The notes beneath the pieces are model-generated. The model had not been told where the DNA came from, searched no databases, and was given only the letters and a program-made list of their open reading frames with translations. The position numbers were made by a program, and so were the translations under genes. A stretch of 64,000 nt of DNA, taken from NCBI GenBank assembly GCA_021397845.1, contig CM038042.1:35660418-35724417 (forward strand), given 5' to 3'. Positions 10,660-21,372 of this stretch are shown in pieces (positions within the stretch are counted from its first letter, which is position 1; each line of letters starts with the position of its first letter). This DNA is from Areca catechu (lineage: Eukaryota > Streptophyta > Magnoliopsida > Arecales > Arecaceae).

Positions 10660-11280
10660 TGTACTACATGTTAGAGATCTGCATAAGGAATTTACCATAA
10701 GATTAATGTGAGCAATGACACCTATAAAAAAATATGGTTAATTCTCGAAAGGAGTTAATAGTTCACTAGAGAGATTATGTAATGATTAGGCTTAGGCCTG
10801 AGAAGTTACATGCCCGTAGAGCTGGATCCATCAAAGTGATAAAGAAAGTTGGACCTAGTGCCAAGTTACTACCTAAATTAAGCATTAAGATCAACCTTCA
10901 ATCTCTCAGACTTAGTTGAGTATAAGGAGCCAGCAATGATACCCAGTGAGCCCTTTGGACCTGATCCTTTTCTTGAGAGTGAGCCCATCCCAGAGTGTCC
11001 CCTAACAAATTGGCCTGAGCAAGAAAAAGGTTGAGCATATCCTGGACGACCAAGTCATTAGTACCCGGAACAAAGGCTTTTAATGTTTTTGGGTTATTGG
11101 CAAGGTCGACTAGATTCTGAGGTTTTGTGGATCACTCGAGAGAGTTTGCAACATTTTAACCCAGACCTATTGAAGCAGTACCAGAGTCAGATCGACTTTT
11201 ACTCGACAAGGTCAAGTTCCTCCCACCCCGAGAGAATTGGTGAGGACACCAAGATCAGACCAAGACTTTAGGACACCACT
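10660..11280 (+). pseudogene. Gy-3 integrase tail and chromodomain, degenerate
   Basis: The DNA from 10665 to 10990 follows the integrase C-terminus of Gy-1 and Gy-4 (RDLHKE, AMIPSEPFGPDP) with many stops and small deletions. The chromodomain follows at about 11020-11190 (VEHILDDQVISTRNKG, a stop, then YWQGRLDSEVLWITRESLQ). The frame runs into the 3' LTR exactly as in the other copies. Confidence 0.8.
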
Positions 11281-12898
11281 TTGGATCTCTAATTGATGTG
11301 TTGGGAAGACATTTATCTTTTTTGTTGAGTCCAGGGTCATTTGAGTCCATTGAGTCTAATAATAAAGTGAGCCAGTTGGGTTCACTAAGTTAATTGAAGT
11401 CCTTTTACTTCAGTTCAGGCCTATTTTGAGTCCTGTTAATTAGGCCCAGTTTGAGTCCTGTAAATTTTATTTTTCATCAAGTCAAGAACCCAGAGGGAGA
11501 GCAATCAAATCCCTACTCCATCCCACACCCTTGGTCTCCACACTCATGCAACCAGGCCTCTAAAGGAGTGGCACCCCAAGCCTCCAAGAGATGGCACCCC
11601 AGGTCCACAAAAGCTGGCACCCCTCCCAGGCCCATAGCAGTTGGTGCCCCCAGTTCAAGCCCACAAGAGAGTTGGCACCCAGGCTTTGACCCAATCCACA
11701 GCTATTGCTGCCCACGCTTTGACCCAGTCTACAGCATTGGTGCCCAAGGCCTTTGACCCAGTCCAAGAGTATTCCTTCCCAGCCCAGCAAGGAGTCAAGC
11801 AGTCCTAGCCCAGCAAGGAGTCAATGTCCAAGTTCTACTAGGAGTTCAATATTCAAGTTCTACCATGACTTTAGTCTCCTAATCCCACTCAAACCTTGTA
11901 CTCCTAGTCCTATACAAATTTGTAATCCCGCTTTGACAGGGAAAGGGCCCTGGGTGAATCTATAAATACCCACCGCCTCCCCCTCTTATAAAAAAAAACT
12001 TTGATGAATGAAAAATTAAGTGCTTGTTTTATTCCAATTGCCTTCATTCTTTGAGAACGTCGACCTCCGTGAGGGAGTGGGTATGAGGCCTAGTTATCTT
12101 TTTTTTTCTTCCTTGCAAACCCTAGCCACCCAACATCTATTCCCTTCCAATCAAACCCTAGCTGACCTCCATCCCATCTAAATCCTAGGACGCCATCTCA
12201 TCTTCCCAGCCTAAGGCCGCCCCCTCCTCTCTTCTTTTTTCCCCTTGGCTGCCACCTTCCTCCATCAACCCTAGGCTGCCAACCCTTCCAAGTCCTTGGC
12301 TGCCAGCTAATCTCTCTCTTGTAGGCTACCAACAGTAATTCCTCCAGGCATCTTTATCAACAGCCAGGCTGCCCCTCTAAGCCAGGCGTCCTCCCTCTCC
12401 ATCTAGCCACCAGCCATCCCCAATACTCCATCAACTCCTTTTTCCAATTTGATGTTGTTCTCTTCATCTGCGACCTTAACCCTTGACATTTGCAGGATCC
12501 CTTGGAAGAAATGAGCCTTGGATGAAATCTTCCTTGCCCTCGAATCTAACTGATAAAAGCCGACAGATCTGCAAAAAAGTGACTTGATCATCCGGGCACC
12601 GATCTGAGAGGAGCGATCTCTTCTACAACAATAAGAAATCATTGCCTGGTATATGAAACCCAATCCCCTTCTCTCTTTGCCTAAGTTTTTGAGATAGAAC
12701 ATGTTCCCAATAGGGTTTCTTAGCCCTAAGATCCTTCTTCCTTCGTTATTTTGTTAGATTCTTGCTATGCAGGTGGAACTTAGATCTAGCATGATAACCC
12801 TAACATCTTTTACCTCTTTCCGGGAACAAGACCAATAAAATCTAAATTTACTGCTTTCTTTAATCTGGTTTTTTCATTAGCATGTTCATCCCGCATCA
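11238..12898 (+). repeat. 3' LTR of Gy-3
   Basis: It starts TGGTGAGGACACC and ends ...TCATCCCGCATCA, about 1661 bp. TATAAATA is at 11961-11968. A CTCCGTGAGGGAGTGGG motif lies at about 12065-12081. The central part (11560-11830) is a run of Pro/Gln-rich near-repeats (AAGCCTCCAAGAG, GGCACCC). The neighbour on the right is Tat-1 sequence, so Gy-3 landed in, or truncates, Tat-1. Confidence 0.85.
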
Positions 12899-12961
12899 TC
12901 CCTGGTATGTCCCCCTTCACTTTGTCACTTCCATGGAATTGTTGCCCGTTTCTTTCTCTTC

Positions 12962-14685
12962 AATATTTTGTTTACCCTAAAGCACCGCCCAGTTGACAAT
13001 GGGTGGTGGTTCGTGGCCCCCCGCTCGCGGGCCATCAAGCTTGACTTGCCCTCTTCCATCAAGGGGTGGAAGAGCAGGTTAAACTTTGCCTCAGTTGAGG
13101 GGGTGGACTGGGTCTGGAGTGACCCAGACTACTCCCCCAACTGACATTCTGCAATTGAGCTGACCGACAAGGAAGTGTATGACTGGCTCATCACTTCTGA
13201 GGTCCCACCTCTCTGGGACCTGTTGTCTGAGTGAAACGTCATTGATGCTGAGGTTAGCCAGGCCCAAACTCAAGGTAAGGCTCGTTGCCGAGCTTCCTTT
13301 TTTTTCAAGTTAACTAGGCTGCAACTGAGGACTAATCAGATTCTCTTGTCTTGCAGGGATGAAGTTCACGATGAGCAAGCTCCTGGGCATGTTGAAAAAG
13401 AGGGCCGCCTCCGTAGGGCCCGAAGGGGAGCCTGCAAAGAAAGCCGGGGAGGAGTTGGGATGGAGGCTCAGTGAAGAGCTCGGGAGGAGGGGACCTGTCG
13501 CCACACCGACCACCCCTGGGCCAAGGGTCCAGCCTCCAGCCTGCAGGCCTAAGAGTGAGGCCCGAACCATGGAGGGGGCCGCACCGTCAACTCCAACGGC
13601 CCCTCTATGTACTGAAGCTCCACCCCGATTAGAAGTGGTGGAGGTGGTGGGGGACTCCTCCATGAAGAGTCCAGTCCCACTAACTGGAGGGAGAGCCACC
13701 GATGACCGGTCGACTGCCACCGCACCTTCGCCAGCTACCACCCCAGGAACCTTAGAGTTATCCGTGATGCTGGATCCAGAGAAAAAGAATGTGTCCATCT
13801 ACCTGCCTCGGGATATGAAGCTGATGCAGGATGGAAAGCTGGTGGAGGAGATTCTGGATGCCCTCATCCAGCCGTCAGGTGATGGATGTCTTCACCAGGG
13901 TGTTCCCCCAGCCTATGTCAGTAAGTCATTTTCTAGACTGCTTCATTTTTCTCTTCTTCTTGAGGAGGTATTGACTAATGTTTTCTGTGCAGGTGGCCGT
14001 CGACGTTCAGCTCCTTTGAAACTCCTGTCAGGGGTTGATGAGACATGACTTCCATCTCTGCAAGGAGAGGGACGAAGCCCAGGCTCAGGCTGCCCGGGCT
14101 CAAGAACTGGGGGGTTAGGTGAAGACCTTCCAAGACAAGCTGGCTAGCTCTGAGGCAAGGGTGATGGAGCTAAAGAAAAAATCTACCAAGCTCGAGGTGG
14201 CCCCAAAGGAAGAGAAGGGGGAGAGCCTCCTCCGGGCAAAAAAGCTGGCTGCCTCTATGGCAGAGGTATCCCGCATGGAGGGGAGGGTGCAGACCCTCCA
14301 GCTGCAAGTCGATGAGGAAGCGATCAGGACCGTGGCAGCCTTAGAGAAGGCCACGATAGCCGTTGCACTGATGGAGGCGGCGAAGAAGGAAGCAGCTGAG
14401 GCCGTCCCCAGATTCAAGGCATCCGAGGCCTAAGATTCTTACCACAAGGGATTCAACAAATTTTGAGATAAAGCCACCCATTTCTTCGGGCTGAAGGGGC
14501 TGGGCAACATCAAGCCCGACCTGCCGGTCCCTGAGATACCTAGCAATCCTATTACTGAGGCTGAGCCAGAGCCGAAGCCAAAATCTAGAGCGGGAGTCGA
14601 AGCCGGAGCCGCTATCGCTCAGGATGCTGCTCCGTCAGAAGGAGTCACTCATTGGCTAGGAAAGGAGCAAGCGAGTGAGACTTAG
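12962..14685 (+). pseudogene. Tat-1 antisense ORF (putative gypsy-type transposon protein), three exons, several stops
   Basis: This plus-strand gene runs opposite to Tat-1 gag-pol. Exon 1 (to 13274) reads PSSIKGWKSRLNF and similar, typical of the plant 'putative gypsy type transposon' (Transposase_28-like) family found antisense in Tat elements. An 82-bp intron (13275-13356, GTAAGG to TTGCAG) follows. Exon 2 (13357-13920) is Ala/Pro-rich and ends QPSGDGCLHQGVPPAYV. A 72-bp intron (13921-13992) follows. Exon 3 encodes a predicted coiled coil (VKTFQDKLASSEARVMELKK, then further Ala/Lys/Glu-rich helix) up to the stop at 14683-14685. In-frame stops occur in exons 1 and 3 (near 13142, 13232, 14020, 14115, 14431 and 14463). 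The N-terminus is missing at the Gy-3 junction. Its function in Tat elements is unknown. Confidence 0.75.
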
Positions 14686-14715
14686 ATTCTTCTTTTCTTT
14701 TTGTAACTAGATTCT

Positions 14716-14870
14716 AGGAAGACTTCCCGACCTGTTGGGAGTCTTCATAGGATGTAAAAGATTTTCAATCAATGAAGCTATCATTTTCTTCAATCACTGA
14801 GTACTCTTTTTCTTCTTTTACTTTGTGTCCAAGTTCATTGAATGGCTTCCCGACATGTCGGGAGCCTCGA
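14716..14870. other. Two inverted-repeat hairpins after the antisense ORF
   Basis: TTCCCGACCTGTTGGGAG (about 14723-14740) and TTCCCGACATGTCGGGAG (about 14847-14864) are near-perfect palindromes, about 125 bp apart and just after the antisense ORF stop. They may shape the 3' end of the antisense transcript; that role is inference. Confidence 0.55.
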
Positions 14871-15289
14871 CTGATATAAGTAAAACACTTTGATAAATGA
14901 ACACAATTTCTTTTCAACTGATATGTCTTTCATCTTTCTCATCTTATCTTTTGTTCTTTTTCTTCTATTCTTTCTTTCTCTTTCAATTTTTTCTTTTTTC
15001 TTTTTTTGCTTTGAGGCATTTCAGAGGAATCCACCAGGGGCTGTGAAGGACTTACTTCCGTAATGGAGAACTAGTCCTACTTAGCCGATGAACTTAGTCT
15101 GGCTCTCTTCTTCCTTCAACTTCTTTATCCCTCCGCATGATAAGAAGATAGGCTCCATGGTCATCGTATGTGAGCTTCTCCCAGGTCTCGACCATTCTGA
15201 GTTGACTCTGAAATCTTAGGACAGGCCTGAAGAACTCTGAGAACACTCTGCTCCTGTTCTGCTGGTCTTGAAGTCATGCAGACTTGAAT

Positions 15290-15630
15290 GCATGGCTTCT
15301 GGAGCTTCTTAATTTGTTGAGCTATGAGTTAAGCAGTAGATGGTGGGATTTCAGGGGTTTCCTAGCTGACATCTCTAAACTGTGAACAAGGCAGTTGAGT
15401 GTAGGGCTTCTGGAGTCTCCCTACTTGATTTGCCAAGCTATGAGTCAAGCGATAGATGGTGAGATTTCAGGGGTTTTCCGGTTGACATCTCTGGACTGTG
15501 AGCAAGGCAGTTTAGTGTAGGGCTTTTGGAGTCTCCCTGCTTGATTTGCCAAGTTATGAGTCAAGTGATAGATGGTGGGATTTCAAGGGTTTCCCAACTG
15601 ACATCTCCAAACTGTGAGCAAGGTAGTTAA
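15290..15630. repeat. 116-bp tandem repeat in Tat-1
   Basis: The landmark GACATCTC recurs at 15368, 15484 and 15600. Each unit holds GGGCTTCTGGAGTCTCCC-like and TGAGTCAAGCGATAGATGGT-like blocks. There are about 2.7 copies between the antisense ORF and the pol 3' end. Confidence 0.85.
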
Positions 15631-15816
15631 GTGCGGGGCTTCATAAGTATTCTAGTTTTGAGTGCAGGGCTTCATAAGTTTCCTAACTTTGAGTGCAGGG
15701 CTTCATAAGTTTCTTGACTTTGAGTACGGGGCTTCGTAAGTTTCCCGACTTTGAGTGCAGGGCTTCATAAGTTTCTCGACTTTGAGTATGGGGCTTCGTA
15801 AGTTTTTTAGCTTTGG
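15631..15816. repeat. 31-bp tandem repeat in Tat-1, six copies
   Basis: Six contiguous 31-bp units, each of the form GTGCAGGGCTTCATAAGTTT followed by about 11 bp, directly follow the 116-bp array. The neighbouring sequence 15818-15896 recurs in LARD-1 (37963-38036), linking the two elements. Confidence 0.9.
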
Positions 15817-15939
15817 TAGCCAGACTTGGAGTCGGGCGAGGGAGTTCCTACACAGGTAAAAGACAGTGTTGCACCACAAAGAAACTTTAATTATTGAGAG
15901 GAAGTCTTATATTATTAGTAGTACATCCTCATATTGCTA

Positions 15940-16923
15940 GCATTCCATGTTTGTGTGAATCTGATGCCATCGAGTCCGGCAAGGTAGTAGGCTCCATTCG
16001 ACAGAGCCTCAACCACCTTATAGGGGCCCTCCCAATTTGGAGAGAGTTTGTCTCATTTACCTAGCTAGGACACTTCCGCTCACCTGAGGACCAGGTCTCC
16101 TAGGCGGAATCTCTTGGGCATGATGCGGGCATTATAGTAGCAAGCGACTCGCTATCGGTAGGCCACCATCCAAAGTTTGGCTTTGTTCCTTGTCTCATCC
16201 AGAAGGTCCAGGTTGAGAAGGAGGCAGGCTGGATTGTCCGTCTCATTGTATTGCTCTACCTACAGTGTAAGCAGACCAACCTCCATTGGAATTATAGCTT
16301 CTGAACCAAAGACGAGGTTGAAGGATGTCTCACCTATCGCTATCTGAGATGTGGTGTGATAGGACCACAGCACACTAGAGAGTTCTTCCGCCCATCGACC
16401 CTTGGCCTCATCCAATCTGGTGTGGAGCCCTCATAAGATGGTTCGGTTGGTTACCTCAGCCTCCCCGTTGGTCTGAGAGTGAGCCACTGAAGTGAAGTGA
16501 TAGTAGATGTTGAGGTCGGTGCAGAACTCTTCAAAAGCTTAGTTGTCAAACTACCGCCCGTTGTCAATGATGACTGAGTACGGGAGTCCGAAATGGTAGA
16601 TGATTGACTTCCAGAAGAATGACTAACCTTGGCCTTGATGATCCATGCCAGGGGTTCGACCTCGACCCATTTGGTGAAGTAGTCGATGGCCATAATCAAA
16701 TACTTCTATTGGCCAGATGCGGGGTAGCCGGCTGACATTGGATGTGGGTGTGACGTTGGCAATGGTCACATTTCCTCATAAAATCAGTGACGTCCTCTCG
16801 CATGGTCTCCCAGAAGTACTCTTGCCAGAGTGCTTTATAAGCTAGTATCCTGTCCCCCATATGATTCCCGTAGATGCCTTCGTATATTTCTTGAAGCACG
16901 TAGGTGGCTTCTGAGGGTCTCAA
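15940..16923 (-). pseudogene. Tat-1 integrase
   Basis: This is the DDE integrase that inserts the cDNA. The zinc-binding module is at 16923-16696 (HMGDRILAYKALWQEYFW, then CDHCQRH). The catalytic core follows with a frame change near 16630: AIDYFTKWVEVEPLA holds the first Asp, VIIDNG the second, and GEAEVTNRT the Glu, so all three acidic residues can be seen. The C-terminal SH3-like part (about 16130-15950) reads RLGDLVLR and SPNWEGPYKVVEALSNGAYY. Several stops interrupt it. It is not translatable as one protein. Confidence 0.85.
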
Positions 16924-16959
16924 GCATTTCAGTAGGGGGTAGGAGTAAGACCTATGATA

Positions 16960-17690
16960 GAGCTACCCATCTATCAGCACATACCATATAGCTTTCTTCT
17001 TGAGGAGGCCGGCTTCCTTGCAATCTTCAGATTGGGCACCGGTGGTTATGTACTTGATGTAGAGATCCATCAAGCTGGCTTTGGAGGTGACTTGCTAGAC
17101 CTTTGCCATGGACTCAAAGCTAGGGGTCTCCAGATATTCTATGAATGTACACCTCAACAACGAATCTAGCAGGTTTGCTAACCTGGAGATGACATCGGCT
17201 CTAGCGTTCTCCGCATAAGGGATATGGGAAATGCTGAAGTGCTAGAGGTTCACCGTGTATGTGCGTACCTTGTCTAGATACTTTGCCATCATGGAATCTC
17301 GAGCTTCATACTCTCTAAAGACCTGGCCTATCATGAGCTGTTAGTCCGTGCAGACCTTCAGGCACTTGACACCTATCTCGCAGGATACCTTCAGTCCCAT
17401 GAGGAGCATCTTATACTTAACCTGACTGTTGGTTTCCTTGAAGAGAAAATGCAGTGTTCATTCAGCGATGACTCCATCAAGGTTGGTGAGGATGAGCCCG
17501 ACTCCACTCCCTCCGACATTGGAGGCATCGTCGACGTGGAGGATCCATGTCATCGCTCCGAGGTCGGGTTTAGCCCAGGCTTGACTTGTTGGTCTGCCTC
17601 CTCCAGGTCTTCGGCCACCCATATGCATTCCACTAGAAAATCGACAAGGACTTGGGCCTTTTGCACTGGTCATGGGTGGTAGGTGATATC
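16960..17690 (-). pseudogene. Tat-1 archaeal-type RNase H (aRNH) and linker
   Basis: The minus frame from 17673 reads MTWILHVDDASNVGGSGVGL and ILTNLDGVIAE, the start of the second RNase H domain that Tat elements acquired. In the family the pattern is W-x-L-x-V-D-G; here the Gly is Asp. The domain continues through KYKMLLMGLKVSCEIGVKCL to about 17180 with single stops, then a linker to the integrase zinc module. Confidence 0.75.
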
Positions 17691-19139
17691 AAACTTGTTG
17701 AGCTTTACTGCCCACTTGGCTAGATGCCCTGACATGTTAGGGTGGCTGAGGATGGCCCTCAGAGGCTGATCAGTGAGGACGGTGATTAGATATGCTTGGA
17801 AATAAGGCCTGAGACACTGCATAGATATAATAAGGACAAAAATAATATTTTTGGATCGAGTGTACCTAGTTTAGCATCATAGAGTAGCTTGATGGTATAG
17901 TAGACTGGCATTGGGTGCCATCTTTGTCGATGCGAACTAGCACCGAGCTGATCACCCTCGGTGAGATTGCTAGGTACAGGAGGAGCTCTTCTCTGGGCTC
18001 CGGTCTGGACATCAATGAAGGGGAGGCGAGGAGCTTCTTCAATGCCTCAAAAGCCTTCTGGCATTCCTCCATCCAAGTGAAGCCGTGCATCTTATGCAGC
18101 ACCTTGAAGAAAGGCTGGCAGCTCTCGATGGAATGCGAGTTAAAATGTCTCAACGCCACTATGCATCCAGTCAGGCACTGAACCTCCTTCTTGGAAATAG
18201 TGTGCCTCATGTTCGTGATCGCCTGGATCTTCTCTAGGTTGGCCTCTATCCCCTTTTGGGTGACCATGAATCCCAGGAACTTTTCCATTGTAATGCCAAA
18301 CATGCATTTGGCAAGCTTCAACTTCATCTGGTAGAGGCAGAGATTGTCAAAGGCCTTCGCCAAATCGGTGATGTGGTCTGACTCCAGGCCACTCATGACG
18401 AGCATATCATCCATGTAGACTTACATGTTGTGGCCAATCTAGTCCTTGAAGACCTTACTGACCAGATGCTAGTATATGGCCCCTGTATTCTTGAGACCAA
18501 ATGGTATCATCCTGTAGCAATACGTACCTTTGTTGGTCATAAATGTTGTATGCTCCTCGTCCTCCACGTACATGCAAATTTGATTGTATCAAGAGAATGC
18601 ATCCATGAAGCTAAGGAGCTTGTATCCCGAGGTTGCATCCACTAGCTGGTCAATCTTGGAAAGCGGGAAGCTATCCTTCGGGCATGCTCAATTGAGGTTG
18701 GTGTAGTCCATGCAGATCCTCCACTTCTCGGAAACTTTCTTGACCATCACCATGTTAGCAAGTCGTCAGGATACCGTATCTCATGGATGAAGCCTGTTGT
18801 GAGGAGCTTTTTGACCTCCTCATCGATCGCCTTCTACTGCTCCAAGGTAAAACTCCTTTTCTTTTGCCGGATAGGGCGGTAGTTGGGGTCGATATTCAGC
18901 CTGTGGGTGATCACTTCTGGTGGGATCCCGGACATGTCTGCAGTAGTCCAGGTGAAGACATCCGCATTGGCCCTCAAAAAGCTGAGCAGGCAGGATCTCT
19001 CCTCTTTGGGTAGCAGGGCTCCCTCTTGTACAATCTTTAGAGGGTCCTGCCCCATGGAGAAAGTCAGTAGGGGATCAATCAGCCCACCCTTTGGTTCCAG
19101 CTCTATCAGGCTTGACTGGCTGATGACTGGGCCCTGCAT
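17690..19139 (-). pseudogene. Tat-1 reverse transcriptase and RNase H
   Basis: This copies the element RNA into DNA. The start (19139-18834) has ITHRLNIDPNYRPIRQKKR, the usual RT entry region. The palm follows in another frame with stops (LLSFMDAFS near 18600) and the catalytic YMDD at 18408-18419 is intact. The frame from 18414 to 17866 continues through KCMFGITMEKFLGFMVTQKG and IEANLEKIQAI (thumb) into RNase H (LLLYLAISPRVISSVLVRID). RNase H ends around 17700 with LTDQPLRAIL and HLAKWAVKLNKFDITYHP. At least one frameshift and several stops are present. Confidence 0.88.
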
Positions 19140-19345
19140 AGCTTCTCACACTCCCAAGATGGTCTGCAATGCTGGATTGCCTACCGGGATCCTCTCATTT
19201 CCCTGGTCCCTTAAGTAGTGGGGAATTGGACAAGGAGATGCTGGGTGGAGATGGTAGCATCGAGTAGATTGAATCCGAGACACCACAGGATTGCGTTGTA
19301 AGGTGAAGGAAGCCTCACGACGATGAATATCATCAACACAGTAGC

Positions 19346-19624
19346 CTACCGTAGCGGCATCCTAGCAATTATTAAGAGTGTAATCTCTCCTTCAACTTCG
19401 ACTGAGTCCTCGGTGAAGCCCACTAAGGACGTGAACATCGACTTTATTTGGTCGGTGGACAAGTTCATCCTTACGAAAGTATCATAAAAAAGGATGTCAG
19501 CGGAGCTTCCACTGTAAACCATAATTCTTTTTACAGGGTGTTTTGCTATCATCATTTCAACGATGACAGCATCATTATTTGGGTTATCTATCTTAGTCAA
19601 CCCTTCTCTCTCGTAGGGGAGCAC
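19346..19624 (-). pseudogene. Tat-1 aspartic protease, active-site Asp replaced by Tyr
   Basis: This is the retropepsin-like protease that matures Gag-Pol. The frame contains VKRIMVYSGSSADILFYDTF, in which the family active-site triad D-S/T-G reads Y-S-G (codon TAC, plus positions 19514-19516). The second half (VEVEGEITLLI) is present. The frame is offset from gag, and an overlap of 28 bp with the gag tail (19597-19624) suggests either a shifted junction or decay. As it stands the enzyme would be inactive. Confidence 0.8.
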
Positions 19625-20805
19625 ATCATCATTCTCCTCTCTCCCCTAGCCCTCTTTGAGGTTCTCCCTACCCACAAGGAGATCATCCTGACCAGCTTCT
19701 CAGTGGGCCGGTTGTTGATAGCGAGTGGTCGGGGCTCTTCATTCTGGGCTACTGGGGGTGTTCCTCCCTCCACATACTTCCCAAGGTAGCCACACTTGAT
19801 CAAATCTTCTATCTCCTTCTTCAGGTGGTGGCATTCCTTAGTGTCATGGCAGTGATCCTGGTGGACGCAGTAGTAGCAGATCTGTCGTGTCCAATGAATG
19901 GCCTCAGCAGGGGAGGGTGATGTAAGAAGTGCTCGTCCTCGATCTCCATCAGGATCTTTATTTTCGGGGCAAGGAGAGGGGTGAGCTTTTCTTTCTTGGT
20001 TGGGTCGACTCTAGGCCTTTGGCTCAAAAGTTGGGCCGGTGCAGTCTTCCGGGCTGGAGGGCCAAATGTCTCCCTCATGGCTTATCTCTTCAATGGGCCT
20101 CTCTTCTAGCTCCCTCCTGGTGTGGTCGGCCTCCTCCGCATAGATGTACTTGTGGGCCCGGAGGAGAAGCTTTGAGTAAGTCTTCGATGGCTTCTTGTTG
20201 ATGGAGTAGGTGAAACGGGAGGTCCGCAGCCCCCTCTTTAGGGCCAGCATGGTAACTGGCTCATCGAGGTGGTAGATATCCAGGGTGACGGCTTTAAACC
20301 GGGACATGTAGTCCCGGAGGAGCTCTTAGTCCTACTGACGGATTGAGAAGAGACTATCAGCTTTACGTGGCACCTTTCTATATGCATCAAAGTGCGCCAT
20401 GAACTTTTTCTCCAATTGGATGAAGGAGCCAATGCTTTCAGACTCGAGTCTAGAGAACCAGGCTCGAGTAGCCTTCCGGAGGGTAGCCAGGAAGGCGATG
20501 CAAAGGAAGGTATCGGTGGCCTCCTAGACCCTCATAAGGGTCTTGTAGCTTTTCAGGTGGCCCAGAAGGTCAGCTGTCCCATCGTAAGTGTCAACCTGGG
20601 GCATGTGGAACTGGTTGGGGATTGGTTCCTCTTGGATTCCGCGAGAGAAGGGTGGATGGGTATCGTAACCCGTGGGCTCACTAGGGGAGCCCTGGATCTC
20701 AGCAAACTGGTGGGATAGGTCAGCCAGCTTGCACTCTTGCTCTTCAAGGCACCTCTCTACCTGGCGATGGATGGCCTCATCTGTGGACCCTTCGATGGAG
20801 GCCAT
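19597..20805 (-). pseudogene. Tat-1 gag polyprotein, several in-frame stops
   Basis: This is the capsid and nucleocapsid gene. One frame runs from the ATG at 20805 to 19597 with stops near 20526, 20330 and 20011. The N-terminal part has a charged segment (RQVERCLEEQECKLADLSHQ). The Tat capsid core follows: QVDTYDGTADLLGHLKSYKT, SESIGSFIQLEKKFMAHF, and MSRFKAVTLDIYHLDEPVTM. After 20011 the same frame gives CYYCVHQDHCHDTKECHHLK, an H/C-rich zinc-binding piece, then LIKCGYLGKYV, the usual Gag tail in this lineage. Confidence 0.85.
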
Positions 20806-20808
20806 CAA

Positions 20809-21372
20809 GGGTGATGGAGGTGAGGAGTGGAGGAACTCTTGCTTGAGTTCCTGGCCATGCCGGTGCCATCGGTGCGAGTACGCACCATGATCCGAGATCG
20901 AGGAACGGCTCTCCTAGCCAGTCGGGCCATCATGCTGCTTCTTTTTGCCGACCTAGTGGTCTCTCCACAGGTGGGAGGCCACATGTAATGGCCCCTCCTA
21001 GAAGGACCGTAGGCTACTATGGGGATTGATGGCGTGGGCCACCGGCATCCCTGGCTGCTGCTGCATAGCCAGGGACCGGTGTCTTTGGTGGAGTTGGCAC
21101 ACTGCTGCAGCCAGGGCTTAGACCTTTTAGGTCAGTGCGGTGATCTGGGGATCCACCGGAGGCAGCGGTGGTGGAGTGGGGAGCTCTCCCTCAGGGCTTC
21201 GCGGGTCACCATGACGAGGGGGGCCCTATGCGACTGGCGAAAGCCTCTCATGTGTGCATTGTCACCATGAGGTCGTGGATGTCCACGAATGCTCTGCTAA
21301 TGATGGGGGACTCATTGTTGGACTTCCCACAGTCACTGGTGTTGTCTCCCACTACCTAGTACACCAATCTAT
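20809..21372 (-). other. Tat-1 leader and primer-binding region
   Basis: This is the untranslated region between LTR and gag. Next to the LTR the minus strand reads ATTGGTGTACTAGGTAG, the position of the primer-binding site in Tat elements; LARD-1 has ATTGGTGCGCCAAGTAG in the same place. I could not assign the tRNA. The plus strand shows a few short unsupported frames only. Confidence 0.6.

Larger units (their letters stand above)
7640..12898 (+). mobile_element. Gy-3: 5'-truncated, internally deleted chromovirus
   Basis: The order is leader (7640-8744), gag remnants (8745-10170), spacer and integrase fragment (10190-10575), integrase tail and chromodomain (10660-11280) and 3' LTR (11238-12898). 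There is no 5' LTR or primer-binding site and no RT or RNase H. It is homologous to Gy-4 in leader, gag, chromodomain and LTR, and to Gy-2 in the spacer. Its right end abuts the interior of Tat-1's antisense ORF. Confidence 0.8.

Noticed and set aside
13310..13798. 162-codon minus-strand ORF
   Set aside because: It is the shadow of exon 2 of the Tat-1 antisense gene, whose plus frame has family resemblance and splice sites.
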